From the NCBI GenBank assembly GCA_963728165.1, contig CAVSIY010000003.1:22422-86421 (forward strand): a stretch of DNA of 64,000 nt, written 5' to 3'. The translations under genes were made by a program, and so were the position numbers. Under the pieces are notes generated by a model. It was not told the origin of the DNA. It made no database searches and worked only from the letters and a program-made list of their open reading frames with translations. Numbering within the stretch: the stretch's first letter is position 1; the number at the start of each line of letters is the position of its first letter. Of this stretch, positions 27,504-38,074 are shown in pieces. The stretch is from Hyphomicrobium_A sp963728165 (GTDB taxonomy: Bacteria > Pseudomonadota > Alphaproteobacteria > Rhizobiales > Hyphomicrobiaceae).

Positions 27504-28664
27504 ATGTTAACCCTTTCCAACGTGGCCTCCTCGACGTCTGGGCTGTTCGTCTCGGTCGTCGCATTTCTATTCGTGCTGAGCGTTGTGGTCTTCGTCCACG
27601 AGTTCGGCCACTTCATCGTCGCGCGCTGGTGCGGCGTGGCCGTCAAGACGTTCTCGATCGGGTTCGGCCGCGAGATCTTCGGGTTCACCGACCGCAAGGG
27701 CACGCGCTGGCGCTTCGCCTGGATCCCACTCGGCGGCTACGTGAAGTTTCTCGACGACGAGAACGCGGCCAGCCAGCCCTCGAAAGACGCTCTTGCGCGC
27801 ATGAGCCCGGCCGAGCGGGCCGGCGCCTTCCAGACCAAGCCCATCTGGCAACGCGCAGCGGTCGTCGCCGCCGGGCCGATGGCGAACTTCCTGCTCGCGA
27901 TCGCCATCTACACGGCCGTCAATCTCACCGTCGGCGTGCGTACCATCACGCCGCGCATCGGCGAGGTCATGGCCGGCATGCCGGCGGCCGCCGCGGGGTT
28001 CAAGCCCGGGGACTTGATCACCTCGATCGACGGGTGGTCCATCGAGGGCTTCGAGGACATCCAGAGGATCATCAGCGTCAACGGCGGTCGCAAGCTCGTG
28101 GTCGGCATCAATCGCGACGGCAAGAAGATGGACCTCGTGGTGACACCCAAGGTCGAGGAGCAGGCCGACACGTTCGGGGGCAAGTTCCGCCGCGGTCTTA
28201 TTGGCGTGACGCCGTCGCACGCGCCGGAGGCAGTGGAAGCGCAAAGGGTTGGCGTTGGGGAAGCGCTGCGCCTGGGCGTGCGTGAGACCTACACCAACGT
28301 TGCGCAGACGCTGCAGGGTATCGGCGACATCATCATGCGCCGCCAGGCGGCCGATCAGATGGGCGGCCCCATCCTGATGGCCGAGGTCACCGCCAAGGTG
28401 GCCGAGCTCGGCATCGAGCCGATGCTGCGCTGGATCGCCTTCATCTCCGCCAACATCGGCTTTCTGAATTTACTGCCGATTCCGGTGCTCGATGGAGGCC
28501 ATCTTTTGTTCTACGGGATCGAGGCCGTGCGCCGGCGTCCGCTCAGTCAGCGCATGCAGGAGATCGGATTCCAGATCGGAATCGCGCTCGTCCTGATGCT
28601 GATGGTGTATGTCAACTTGAACGACCTGTTGCGCGTGTGGCGCAGGTTGACCGGAGACGGTTAA
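27504..28664 (+). CDS. rseP: RIP metalloprotease RseP (site-2 protease)
   Basis: Intramembrane zinc protease that releases sigma factors by cutting anti-sigma membrane proteins and clears remnant signal peptides. The HEFGH zinc motif is at residues 32-36 in the first helix. A PDZ domain follows around residues 130-200 (GFKPGDLITSIDGWSIEGFED), and the third zinc ligand is in NLLPIPVLDGGH near residue 325. The 386 residues fit single-PDZ alphaproteobacterial forms. A GAGAAGGAGAG ribosome binding site precedes the ATG. Confidence 0.96.
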   Translation: MLTLSNVASSTSGLFVSVVAFLFVLSVVVFVHEFGHFIVARWCGVAVKTFSIGFGREIFGFTDRKGTRWRFAWIPLGGYVKFLDDENAASQPSKDALARMSPAERAGAFQTKPIWQRAAVVAAGPMANFLLAIAIYTAVNLTVGVRTITPRIGEVMAGMPAAAAGFKPGDLITSIDGWSIEGFEDIQRIISVNGGRKLVVGINRDGKKMDLVVTPKVEEQADTFGGKFRRGLIGVTPSHAPEAVEAQRVGVGEALRLGVRETYTNVAQTLQGIGDIIMRRQAADQMGGPILMAEVTAKVAELGIEPMLRWIAFISANIGFLNLLPIPVLDGGHLLFYGIEAVRRRPLSQRMQEIGFQIGIALVLMLMVYVNLNDLLRVWRRLTGDG

Positions 28665-28875
28665 AATGCCGTTCAGTGACGTAATCTTGCCACTTCCGCA
28701 CCCCTTTCTGAGCCGCTACAAGCAGAGTGTCGAGAGGGAGTGCGCCTACAAGAAGAATCAGGGGGCCACATAGGCTCTTAAGCGCGCTGATTGAATCGTG
28801 TGCGGTGTGGCAACCCGAAGCCGACGGGTGCCGCAACCGAGGGGGAATTCGGCCATCAAGAGGGCATAGCCGCGA

Positions 28876-31233
28876 ATGCCTCTGGTTCGGACCATGACGG
28901 TGAGAGTTTGCCGCCTTCTGTTGCTCGTGGCGCTCCTCTCACCAGGGGTTGTGTGTGTCAACGCCGTCCTGTTCGCCACTGCCGCGGCAGCGCAATCAAG
29001 CGCTATCCGGGAGATCTCGGTAAGCGGCAACCGGCGCGTCGAGCCGGAGACGGTGCGCTCCTATCTGAAGTTCTCGGTCGGCGACGCCTACGATCCGGCC
29101 AAGGTCGACAGCTCGATCAAGACGCTGTTCGCGACCGGCCTCTTCTCTGACGTGCGCATCGACCGCTCCGGCGCCGACGTCATCGTGACCGTCGTCGAGA
29201 ACCCCGTCATCAATCAGATAGCCTTTGAGGGTAACAGCGAGGTCGACACCGAGACGCTGCGCAACGAACTGCAGTTGAAGCCGCGCTCGGTGTTCACACG
29301 TTCGCGCGTGCAGGCGGACGTACAGCGCATTCTCGACGTCTATCAGCGCCAGGGCCGCTACGCGGCGACGGTGGATCCGAAGATCATCGAGCTCGAGCAG
29401 GATCGCGTGAACCTCGTCTTCGAGATCGCCGAGGGCAGCGCCACCAAGGTCAAAGGCATCCACTTCGTCGGCAACCACGCCTTCACCGACTCGGAGCTGA
29501 GGGACGTCGTCTCGACGACGGAGAAGGGCTGGTTCGACTTCTTGAAGGGCACCAGCGTCTACGATCCCGACCGCATGAACCTCGACCGGGAGCTGCTGCG
29601 CCAGTACTACCTGAAGAACGGCTATGCCGACGTGCAGGTCACGGCGGCGAACGCCGAGCTCGACCGCGACGGCTCCGGCTTCTTCATTACCTACGCCATC
29701 GAGGAGGGCGAGCCCTACACCTTTGGCGCGGTCAACATCGAGAGCACGGTGCCGAATGTGGAGCCCGCCGCCTACCGCGGCGAGATCTCCACGAAGGCAG
29801 GCGATACCTACGACGCCTCGCACATCGATAAGTCGGTAGAGGATCTGACCCTTGCCGTCTCCCAGAAGGGCTACGCCTTCGCGCGCGTCAGGCCGCAGCC
29901 GCAAGCCGACCCGGTCACCCGCAAGATCGCCCTCAACTACGTGATCGAGGAGGGCCCGCGCGTCTACGTCGAGCGCATCAACGTAATCGGCAACACGCGC
30001 ACCAAGGACTTCGTCATTCGCCGCGAGTTCCGCGTGGCCGAGGGCGACGCCTACAACCCGCTGATGGTCGACCAGGCCAAGAAGCGCCTGAAGAACCTCG
30101 GCCTGTTCAAGAACGTCGACGTCAAGCGGCGCCCGGGCTCGGCCCAGGATCGCGTCGTATTGGACGTGGAGGTCGTCGAGCAGTCGACCGGCGAGCTGTC
30201 GTTCGGTGCCGGCTACTCCACGGCGGAAGGCATAATCGGCGATATCTCCATCACCGAGCGCAACCTGATGGGCAACGGCCAGTTCCTGCGCCTGGCGCTG
30301 TCCGGCTCGCTCGAGCGTTTGCAGGTGAACTTGAGCTTCACCGAGCCGCGCTTCCTCGATCGCAACCTGGCGGCCGGCTTCGACCTCTTCCACAAGGAGA
30401 TCGATCAGACGGCCCAGTCGGGCTTCAAGAGCCGGCGCACGGGCGGCGGTGTGCGCCTCGGCTTCCCGCTGTCGGAACGGCTGTGGATGCAGACCAACTA
30501 TACGGTGTCGAGGGATTCGATCTTCGACGTGCAGCAAGGCACCTCGCTGGCGATCCAGCAAGCTGCGGGCACGTCCTACACGTCGATGATGGGCACCTCG
30601 ATCACCTATGACCTGCGCAACGACCCCAGGAACCCCACCAAGGGCTTCTACTTCCAGGCGGGCAGCGATTTTGCCGGTCTCGGCGGTGACGTGCAGTACG
30701 TGAGCCTCGCGGCCGAGGCGCGCGGCTACTATCCGATCGCCGACCACATCACCTTCGTCAGCCGTGCGATCGGCGGCTACATCTCAGGCTGGGGCGGGCA
30801 GAACGTGCGCCTCGTCGACTTGTTCTTCAAGGGCGGCGAGACGGTGCGCGGCTTCGACCGGGCGGGCTATGGTCCGCGCGACCTCAACACCCAGGATGCG
30901 CTGGGCGGCGCCGCCTATTGGGCGACCACGGCCGAGATCCGCTTCCCCATCCCGTTCGTCCCAGACGACCTCGGGATCTCGGGCGCCGTGTTCGCGGACG
31001 CCGGCTCGCTGTGGAATGCGAGCCTTCCGGGGGGTACCAAACTGGGCTGCGCCGCCGGCAGTACAAGTATGGTCTGCCTTGCCGACAGCTCGTCCATCCG
31101 CTCCTCGGTCGGCGCCAGCCTCATGTGGGCCTCGCCCGTCGGCCCCATCCGCATGGACTTCGCCCACGTCCTGACGGCGCAATCTTACGACCAACAGCAG
31201 TTCTTCCGCTTCGGCGCGGCTACGAAGTTCTGA
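28876..31233 (+). CDS. bamA: Outer membrane protein assembly factor BamA
   Basis: Central channel of the BAM complex, inserting beta-barrel proteins into the outer membrane. A signal peptide (about residues 1-38, ending ATAAAA) precedes five POTRA domains. The Omp85 barrel fills roughly residues 420-785 and ends in FFRFGAATKF with terminal phenylalanine. The conserved barrel segments GGETVRGFDRAGYGPRD and GPIRMDFAH are present. The start could also be the ATG at 28894, six codons later. Position between rseP and lpxD is standard. Confidence 0.97.
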   Translation: MPLVRTMTVRVCRLLLLVALLSPGVVCVNAVLFATAAAAQSSAIREISVSGNRRVEPETVRSYLKFSVGDAYDPAKVDSSIKTLFATGLFSDVRIDRSGADVIVTVVENPVINQIAFEGNSEVDTETLRNELQLKPRSVFTRSRVQADVQRILDVYQRQGRYAATVDPKIIELEQDRVNLVFEIAEGSATKVKGIHFVGNHAFTDSELRDVVSTTEKGWFDFLKGTSVYDPDRMNLDRELLRQYYLKNGYADVQVTAANAELDRDGSGFFITYAIEEGEPYTFGAVNIESTVPNVEPAAYRGEISTKAGDTYDASHIDKSVEDLTLAVSQKGYAFARVRPQPQADPVTRKIALNYVIEEGPRVYVERINVIGNTRTKDFVIRREFRVAEGDAYNPLMVDQAKKRLKNLGLFKNVDVKRRPGSAQDRVVLDVEVVEQSTGELSFGAGYSTAEGIIGDISITERNLMGNGQFLRLALSGSLERLQVNLSFTEPRFLDRNLAAGFDLFHKEIDQTAQSGFKSRRTGGGVRLGFPLSERLWMQTNYTVSRDSIFDVQQGTSLAIQQAAGTSYTSMMGTSITYDLRNDPRNPTKGFYFQAGSDFAGLGGDVQYVSLAAEARGYYPIADHITFVSRAIGGYISGWGGQNVRLVDLFFKGGETVRGFDRAGYGPRDLNTQDALGGAAYWATTAEIRFPIPFVPDDLGISGAVFADAGSLWNASLPGGTKLGCAAGSTSMVCLADSSSIRSSVGASLMWASPVGPIRMDFAHVLTAQSYDQQQFFRFGAATKF

Positions 31234-31342
31234 CATTCCCGGTTCGGATTGCTATGAAGGGGGCTGCGCAAGCTTGGCGGGGCGCGGGCCTCGTGCATTC
31301 ATAAGGCTGACGGGAGCGCCGCCCGGGCGGCGGAGGTCTTGC

Positions 31343-32404
31343 ATGGAGCATCCCGGTTTCTTTCGCCGCGCCGGGCCGTTCCCGCTGAGCGAGATCGCCA
31401 AGGTGACGCAGGCCGGGCTCGCCGCCGGTGCCGATCCCACCACCGAGGTCGAGGACGTGCGCGCCCTATCGGACGCCTCGCCCCGCGATCTCTCCTTTCT
31501 CGATAACCGCAAGTACCTGCCCCAACTGAAGGAAACGCGGGCCGCCGCCTGTTTCATCCAGCCGGCGCTGGCCGAGCGCGTGCCCGACGCGACGGCGGCG
31601 CTGCTGACACCGGAGCCGTACCGGGCCTTCGCGCTGGCCTTGAGGTTGTTCTACCCGGACTCGCTCGGGCCGCACGTGGCGCGCGGCGGCTCCGATATCG
31701 TGATCGACCCGACCGCCGAGATCGAGGACGGCGTCGTGATGGAGCCGAACGTGATCGTCGGACCCGAAGCGCGCATCGGGCGCGGCACGCGCCTCGCCGC
31801 CGGTGCCGTCGTCGGCTACCGGGTCTCCGTCGGGCGCAATTGCTACATTGGCCCGCTCGTCACGCTGGCGCACGCGCTCGTCGGCGACAGGGTGATCGTG
31901 CACACGGGCGCCCGCATCGGCCAGGACGGGTTCGGCTTCGCCATGAGCGGGCGGGGCCATCTGAAAGTGCCCCAGATCGGGCGGGTCGTGATCCAGAACG
32001 ACGTTGAAATTGGCGCCAACACCACCATCGATCGCGGGGCGCTTAAGGATACGGTCATCGGCGAAGGGACCAAAATTGATAATCTGGTGCAAATCGGGCA
32101 CAACGTGGTGGTTGGCCGCCATTGCGTGATCGTCGCCCATACCGGCATCTCTGGCTCGACGGAGCTCGGCGACTTTGTCGTCATGGGAGGGCAATCGGGC
32201 ACGGTTGGCCACATCAAGATCGGCAGCGGCGCCCAGGTCGCCGGCGCGGCGCATCCCGCCAAGGACGTCGCACCGGGAGCCCGGGTGGGCGGCACGCCGG
32301 CACGTCCCTTGACGCAGTGGGGCCGGGAGCTCGCGATCCTGAGCCGGCTGGCGAAACGGGGCCCCGCCGCACCCGGCGATGACTCTGGTGGGAAAGGCGC
32401 GTAG
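31343..32404 (+). CDS. lpxD: UDP-3-O-(3-hydroxyacyl)glucosamine N-acyltransferase
   Basis: Third step of lipid A synthesis: adds the second hydroxyacyl chain from ACP. An N-terminal uridine-binding domain (DPTTEVEDVRALSDASPRDLSFLDN) is followed by a left-handed beta-helix of hexapeptide repeats with the catalytic histidine region around GHNVVVGRHCVIVAHTGISG. The ATG at 31343 gives 353 residues after CGGAGG; the upstream in-frame start at 31274 was rejected. A 16-base perfect palindrome (31317-31332) sits just before the ribosome binding site. Confidence 0.96.
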   Translation: MEHPGFFRRAGPFPLSEIAKVTQAGLAAGADPTTEVEDVRALSDASPRDLSFLDNRKYLPQLKETRAAACFIQPALAERVPDATAALLTPEPYRAFALALRLFYPDSLGPHVARGGSDIVIDPTAEIEDGVVMEPNVIVGPEARIGRGTRLAAGAVVGYRVSVGRNCYIGPLVTLAHALVGDRVIVHTGARIGQDGFGFAMSGRGHLKVPQIGRVVIQNDVEIGANTTIDRGALKDTVIGEGTKIDNLVQIGHNVVVGRHCVIVAHTGISGSTELGDFVVMGGQSGTVGHIKIGSGAQVAGAAHPAKDVAPGARVGGTPARPLTQWGRELAILSRLAKRGPAAPGDDSGGKGA

Positions 32405-32445
32405 AGCGCTCTTGGTTTTTGACGAGGTGACGAGGTCCGCGGAGC

Positions 32446-32967
32446 ATGAACGACATGGGTGAGCCAAGTGCCAAAACGACGCTTCACACCGCGGATATCA
32501 TCCGCGTCCTGAAGCTCTTGCCGCATCGCTATCCGTTTCTCATGCTCGACCGCATCTACGACATGGACGGCGACGCGAGCTGCGTGGGCGTCAAGAACGT
32601 GACGATCAACGAGCCGTTCTTTCAGGGCCACTTCCCGCAATATCCGGTGATGCCGGGCGTGCTCATCATCGAGGGCCTGGCGCAGACGGCGGGTGCCTTG
32701 TGCGTGCACAGCCTGGGCGAGAACTACCAGGCTGAGCTCGTTTATTTCATGGCGATCGACCGGGCCAAATTCCGCAAACCGGTGCTGCCGGGCGATCAGC
32801 TGCACTACCACGTCAAGAAGATCCGCAACCGCGGTCGCGTGTGGCGGTTCTACGGAGAGGCCAAGGTCGACGGCAAGACGGTGGCGGAGGCCGAGGTGAG
32901 CGCCATGCTGGCCGATACCGCCGAGGCCCGCGCCTTTGCCGCCGGGGCGGGCAGCAAGAATGGGTGA
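32446..32967 (+). CDS. fabZ: 3-hydroxyacyl-[acyl-carrier-protein] dehydratase
   Basis: Dehydrates 3-hydroxyacyl-ACP in fatty acid elongation; hot-dog fold. Catalytic H62 is in GHFPQYPVMPGV and E76 in IIEGLAQTAG. LPHRYPFLMLDRI near residue 25 is the standard N-terminal strand. The 173 residues include a short N-terminal leader, and an ATG three codons in is an alternative. Its stop overlaps the start of lpxA, the normal lpxD-fabZ-lpxA arrangement that balances fatty acids between phospholipid and lipid A. Confidence 0.97.
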   Translation: MNDMGEPSAKTTLHTADIIRVLKLLPHRYPFLMLDRIYDMDGDASCVGVKNVTINEPFFQGHFPQYPVMPGVLIIEGLAQTAGALCVHSLGENYQAELVYFMAIDRAKFRKPVLPGDQLHYHVKKIRNRGRVWRFYGEAKVDGKTVAEAEVSAMLADTAEARAFAAGAGSKNG

Positions 32968-33766
32968 GATGGGCGCCCATCCCACCGCGGTCATCGAGGC
33001 GGGAGCCAAGCTCGGCGCCGGCGTGAAGATCGGCCCCTATTGCGTCGTGGGCGCCGAGGTGGCGCTCGGCGACGGCGTAGAGCTCGTGAGCCATGTGGTG
33101 GTTGCGGGGCGCACCACCATCGGGGCGCGCACGCGCATCTTCCCCTTCGCTTCGATCGGCCACCAGCCCCAAGACCTCAAATACGCGGGCGAGCCGTCGA
33201 CGCTCTCGATCGGCGCCGACTGCATCATCCGCGAGGGCGTCACCATCAATCCCGGCACCGAGGGCGGCGGCATGGCGACGACCGTGGGCGACCGCTGCGC
33301 CTTCCTCGCCAACTCCCACGTCGGCCATGACTGCCACGTCGGCAACAACGTCGTCTTCTCCAACAACGTGATGCTCGCCGGCCATTGCGCCGTCGGCGAC
33401 TTCGCCATTCTGGGCGGCGGCGCCGCCGTCATCCAGTTTGCGCGCATCGGCGCCCACGCCTTCCTCGGGGGCATGTCCGGGCTCGAGAACGACCTCATTC
33501 CCTACGGCATGGCGCTCGGCAACCGGGCGCATCTGTCGGGCCTCAACATCGTCGGCCTGCAGCGGCGCGGCTTCTCGCGCACCGACATCCACGATCTGCG
33601 GCGCGCCTACCGGCTGCTGTTCGCCGACGAGGGCACGCTGATTGAGCGCATGGACGACGTGGCGGAGGAGTTCGCAAGCCATCCTATCGTCCAGGAGATC
33701 CTCGAGTTCATACGCGCCGGCGGCAAGCGCAGCCTGTGCACGCCCCGGGATACGGCCGAGGCCTAG
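32960..33766 (+). CDS. lpxA: UDP-N-acetylglucosamine O-acyltransferase
   Basis: First step of lipid A synthesis: acylates UDP-GlcNAc from hydroxyacyl-ACP. The protein is a left-handed beta-helix (HPTAVIEAGAKLGAGVKIGPYCVVG onward) with the catalytic histidine region in NSHVGHDCHVGNNVVFSNN and the C-terminal helical domain from about residue 190. The ATG at 32960 overlaps fabZ by eight bases and gives 268 residues; the ATG at 32969 is equally possible. The run continues into lpxI after an inverted repeat. Confidence 0.96.
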   Translation: MGEMGAHPTAVIEAGAKLGAGVKIGPYCVVGAEVALGDGVELVSHVVVAGRTTIGARTRIFPFASIGHQPQDLKYAGEPSTLSIGADCIIREGVTINPGTEGGGMATTVGDRCAFLANSHVGHDCHVGNNVVFSNNVMLAGHCAVGDFAILGGGAAVIQFARIGAHAFLGGMSGLENDLIPYGMALGNRAHLSGLNIVGLQRRGFSRTDIHDLRRAYRLLFADEGTLIERMDDVAEEFASHPIVQEILEFIRAGGKRSLCTPRDTAEA

Positions 33767-33775
33767 TGTGATTCC

Positions 33776-33849
33776 AGTGTCCCTTTTGATTCCGAAGTTC
33801 GCTCCGGGACCTAGCGTCGAACTCAGGCAAACTTCGGAATCGGGACACT
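33776..33849. repeat. Long inverted repeat between lpxA and lpxI
   Basis: AGTGTCCC (33776-33783), TTTT, then GATTCCGAAGTT (33788-33799) forms the left arm. The right arm, AACTTCGGAATC (33830-33841) followed by GGGACACT (33842-33849), is its exact complement apart from the TTTT bulge. The 30-base interior is unpaired. It looks like a dispersed palindromic element sitting inside the lipid A operon, leaving seven bases before the lpxI ATG. Confidence 0.7.
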
Positions 33850-33856
33850 AGCGGCC

Positions 33857-35152
33857 ATGCCCTCCACCCCGCCGCGCGTCGTCGGCATCCTGGCAGGGGG
33901 CGGAAACCTGCCGCGTGAGATCGCCGAGCGCGTCACGGCGCGCGGCGATGGCGTGCATATCGTGGCCCTTGCCGGCGAGGCGGACGGCGATTTCGCGCCG
34001 TTTCCCGTAACCGTGGTCGGGTGGGCGCAGATCGGGGCCATGGTGCGCGCCTTGAAGCAGGCAGGCTGCACCGACCTCGTCATCGTCGGCCGGGTGCGCC
34101 GCCCCGATCTCGGAGCCCTGCGCCCCGATCTCGGCTTCTGGCGCAACTTGCCAGCGATCCTGCGCATCATCGCGGCCGGCGGCGACGACAGCGTGCTGAG
34201 CCGCGTCGTGCGCTTCTTCGAGGAGCAGGGCTTCCACGTGGTGGGGCCGGGGGCGGCCGCGCCGGAGCTTCTCGTGGGCGAAGGACCGCTGGGGACCGTT
34301 GCGGCCGCGCCGGAGGACGTTGCTGACGTTGCCCGGGGCTTCGAGGTGGTGCGGGCCCTGGGGCCGTTCGACGTGGGCCAGGCCGTCGTGGTGGCGCACG
34401 GGCGCATCGAGGCGATCGAGGATGCGGGGGGGACGGACGCCATGCTGGCGCGCATCAGCGCGGGGCGCCGGGCCGGGCGCGCTGGGGGCCAGGGCCGCTC
34501 GGGCGTCCTCGTCAAGCGGCCGAAGCCGGGCCAGGAGCTGCGCGTCGACCTGCCCGCGATCGGACCCGACACGGCGCGGCGCGCAGCCGACGCCGGTCTT
34601 GCCGGCATCGCGGTGCTGGCAGGCGGCGCGCTCGCCGCTGAGCGCGCGGCGCTGCGCGATCTGGCGGATGCCTCTGGCCTTTTCGTGCAGGGCTTCCGCG
34701 ACCGGGAGGGTGGCGCTCCTGTCGAGGAGCCCGCGCCCTGGCAGATGGCGACGCTCGGCCGCCGGCGCCCCGACGCACAGCAGGCTGCTGATGCAACCAA
34801 GGGGGCCGGCGTCCTGGCGGCGCTCGTGCCCCTTACCGCTAGTCTCGGCGCCGTGGTCGCCCGCGGTCACGTGCTGGCGCTGGAAAGCGGGGAGGGCGTG
34901 GAGGCGCTGCTGGCGCGCGCCGCCGGCCTGCGCCAGTGGGGGCGCCGGCGCCTGTCGCGGCGATCGGGCGTCGCCGTGCTGAGCGCCAGCGCCGATCTGG
35001 CGCAAGTCATCCCCGCTGCAGCCGCGGCGGGGCTTGCGGGTCTCGCCGTCGCAGGCCACCCTCGGCCGGCGCGCGAACGCGCCGCAGCCGAGGCGGCCGA
35101 CCGTCTCGGCCTCTTCCTTGCGGCGCTGACGCTTCCGGCGGGGAAGTCATGA
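33857..35152 (+). CDS. lpxI: UDP-2,3-diacylglucosamine pyrophosphatase LpxI with duplicated C-terminal region
   Basis: Hydrolyses UDP-2,3-diacylglucosamine to lipid X; alphaproteobacteria use LpxI in place of LpxH. Residues 1 to about 280 form a complete LpxI: the nucleotide-binding start GILAGGGNLPREIAERV, GRVRRPDLGALRPD, and the catalytic domain with LVKRPKPGQELRVDLPAIGPDTA. Residues 331-424 look like a second, diverged copy of the C-terminal half, with GVAVLSASADLAQVIPAAAAAGLAGLAVAG. The total of 431 residues compares with about 280 in relatives. The stop overlaps lpxB by four bases. Confidence 0.92.
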   Translation: MPSTPPRVVGILAGGGNLPREIAERVTARGDGVHIVALAGEADGDFAPFPVTVVGWAQIGAMVRALKQAGCTDLVIVGRVRRPDLGALRPDLGFWRNLPAILRIIAAGGDDSVLSRVVRFFEEQGFHVVGPGAAAPELLVGEGPLGTVAAAPEDVADVARGFEVVRALGPFDVGQAVVVAHGRIEAIEDAGGTDAMLARISAGRRAGRAGGQGRSGVLVKRPKPGQELRVDLPAIGPDTARRAADAGLAGIAVLAGGALAAERAALRDLADASGLFVQGFRDREGGAPVEEPAPWQMATLGRRRPDAQQAADATKGAGVLAALVPLTASLGAVVARGHVLALESGEGVEALLARAAGLRQWGRRRLSRRSGVAVLSASADLAQVIPAAAAAGLAGLAVAGHPRPARERAAAEAADRLGLFLAALTLPAGKS

Positions 35153-36402
35153 GCTTGCGGGATCGCCTGGAACGAATGCAGCGCCCTGCGCCGCCGGGTG
35201 CGGTTGCGGCCCACCAGGATCTGTGCCTGTTCCTCGTCGCCGGCGAGCATTCGGGCGACGCGCTGGGCGGCCGGCTGATGGCCGCGCTCAATCAACACTG
35301 CAAGGGCCGCGTGCACTACCTCGGCGTCGGCGGCGAGGACATGGAGCGCGAGGGGCTCGCCTCGCAGTTCCCGCTCTCCGACGTCGCCGTCATGGGCCCG
35401 TTGTCGATCCTGCCGCGGCTGCCGCGCATCATCTCGCGCGTGCGGCGGACAGCCGCCGCCGCCGTTGCCGCCGAGCCCGACGCCGTCGTCATCATCGATG
35501 CGCCCGAGTTCACGCATCCCATCGCCAAGCGCATCCGCAAACGCGCGCCGCTCATCCCCATCATCGACTACGTCTCCCCCAGCGTGTGGGCCTGGCGCCC
35601 GGGCCGCGCCCGCAAGATGGCCCGCTATGTCGATCACGTGCTGGCGCTCTTGCCCTTCGAGCCGGAGGTGCACCGGCGCCTCGGCGGCCCGGCGTGCACC
35701 TACGTCGGCCACCCGCTGATTGAAAAGCTCGACTGGCTGCGCACGCTCGACCCCTGGCCGCTCGCCGAGCGCCTGCAGCTCGACCCCGAGCGGCTGGTGC
35801 TGGTCGTGCTTCCCGGCAGCCGTACCTCCGAGGTCGGACTGCTGATGCAGCCGTTCGGCGCGGCAGTCGAGCTGTTGCGGGCGCAGGGGATCGCGCCGCA
35901 GGTGATCATTCCCGTGGTCCCCCACGTGCGCCCGCTGGTCGAGCAGGGGGTGCAGTCGTGGACGACGACGCCGCACCTCGTGGAGGGCGAGGCCGACAAA
36001 TTCTCAGCCTTCAAGCTCGCGCACGCGGCGCTGGCGGCCTCTGGCACCGTGACGCTGGAGCTGGCGCTCGCCGCCGTGCCGATGGTGGTCGCCTACCGCG
36101 TCGATCCGATCGCTGCGGGTCTGCGCTTCCTGCTGAAGGTGCCTTCGGTCGTGCTGGCGAACCTGGTGCTGGGCGAGAACGCCTTCCCCGAGTTTCTGCA
36201 GGAGGACTGCACCCCTGAGAACCTCGCCGGCGCGCTGGCGCTGCTGTTGCGCGATACGCCGGAGCGGCGGGCGCAGACGGAGGCGCTCGCGCTCATCCCC
36301 GAGCGGATGGCGCTCGATGGCGGGACCCCCAGCGACGTTGCCGCCGACGTGGTGCTGCGCTACGCCGAGCACGGCCGCCAGCCGCCTCCCCAAAAAGATT
36401 AG
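35149..36402 (+). CDS. lpxB: Lipid-A-disaccharide synthase
   Basis: GT19 glycosyltransferase joining lipid X and UDP-diacylglucosamine to give the lipid A disaccharide. The ATG at 35149 (ATGA overlap with lpxI) gives 417 residues. Typical segments are VAGEHSGDALGGRLMAAL, YVSPSVWAWRPGRARKMARYVDHVLALLPFEP, LPGSRTSEV and ASGTVTLELALAAVPMVVAYR. The open frame extends upstream through lpxI and was trimmed. It is the last plus-strand gene of the operon, followed by two hairpins before convergent gltA. Confidence 0.96.
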   Translation: MSLRDRLERMQRPAPPGAVAAHQDLCLFLVAGEHSGDALGGRLMAALNQHCKGRVHYLGVGGEDMEREGLASQFPLSDVAVMGPLSILPRLPRIISRVRRTAAAAVAAEPDAVVIIDAPEFTHPIAKRIRKRAPLIPIIDYVSPSVWAWRPGRARKMARYVDHVLALLPFEPEVHRRLGGPACTYVGHPLIEKLDWLRTLDPWPLAERLQLDPERLVLVVLPGSRTSEVGLLMQPFGAAVELLRAQGIAPQVIIPVVPHVRPLVEQGVQSWTTTPHLVEGEADKFSAFKLAHAALAASGTVTLELALAAVPMVVAYRVDPIAAGLRFLLKVPSVVLANLVLGENAFPEFLQEDCTPENLAGALALLLRDTPERRAQTEALALIPERMALDGGTPSDVAADVVLRYAEHGRQPPPQKD

Positions 36403-36426
36403 GGTCAGACCCTCTGGGTCTGACCC
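36402..36426. terminator. Perfect hairpin between convergent lpxB and gltA
   Basis: GGGTCAGACCC (36402-36412) and GGGTCTGACCC (36416-36426) form a perfect 11-bp stem with a three-base loop. It starts at the lpxB stop and lies between convergent genes, so a bidirectional terminator is likely. No clear T-tract follows. Confidence 0.6.
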
Positions 36427-36443
36427 CTGTATGTCGTTGTTGC

Positions 36444-36469
36444 GGTGTCAGACCCCGAGGTCAGACACC
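36444..36469. repeat. Second hairpin of the same family
   Basis: GGTGTC-A-GACC (36444-36454) pairs with GGTC-A-GACACC (36459-36469), with one A-A mismatch and a four-base loop. It repeats the GTCAGAC core of the preceding hairpin, so the two look like a REP-like pair in the lpxB/gltA intergenic space. Confidence 0.6.
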
Positions 36470-36477
36470 GATGAGGC

Positions 36478-37803
<1,326 letters not shown>

Positions 37804-38074
37804 GGCACGTCTCCCTGTGACACCGGCCTCGGGCAATGACCTGCAAGCACTCCGAGGCGTCCCGGTGAGAGATCCAAGCAGCGTGTCCCCTGTGAAAGTC
37901 TTTTCGTTCTGGCGCCGGAGCATTGGCCAGTCGGCGGCACTGGCGACACCGACCTTGTACACCATTTTCGCAGCGCAACATAGCCGGGTCGTGCGGCCTC
38001 TGTGGGGTAAGCCCGGCGGCCGCGGGCACCGCTTGTGCGGTGCACGCTTAAGGCGCGTTTGGGTCGTTGAGGAC

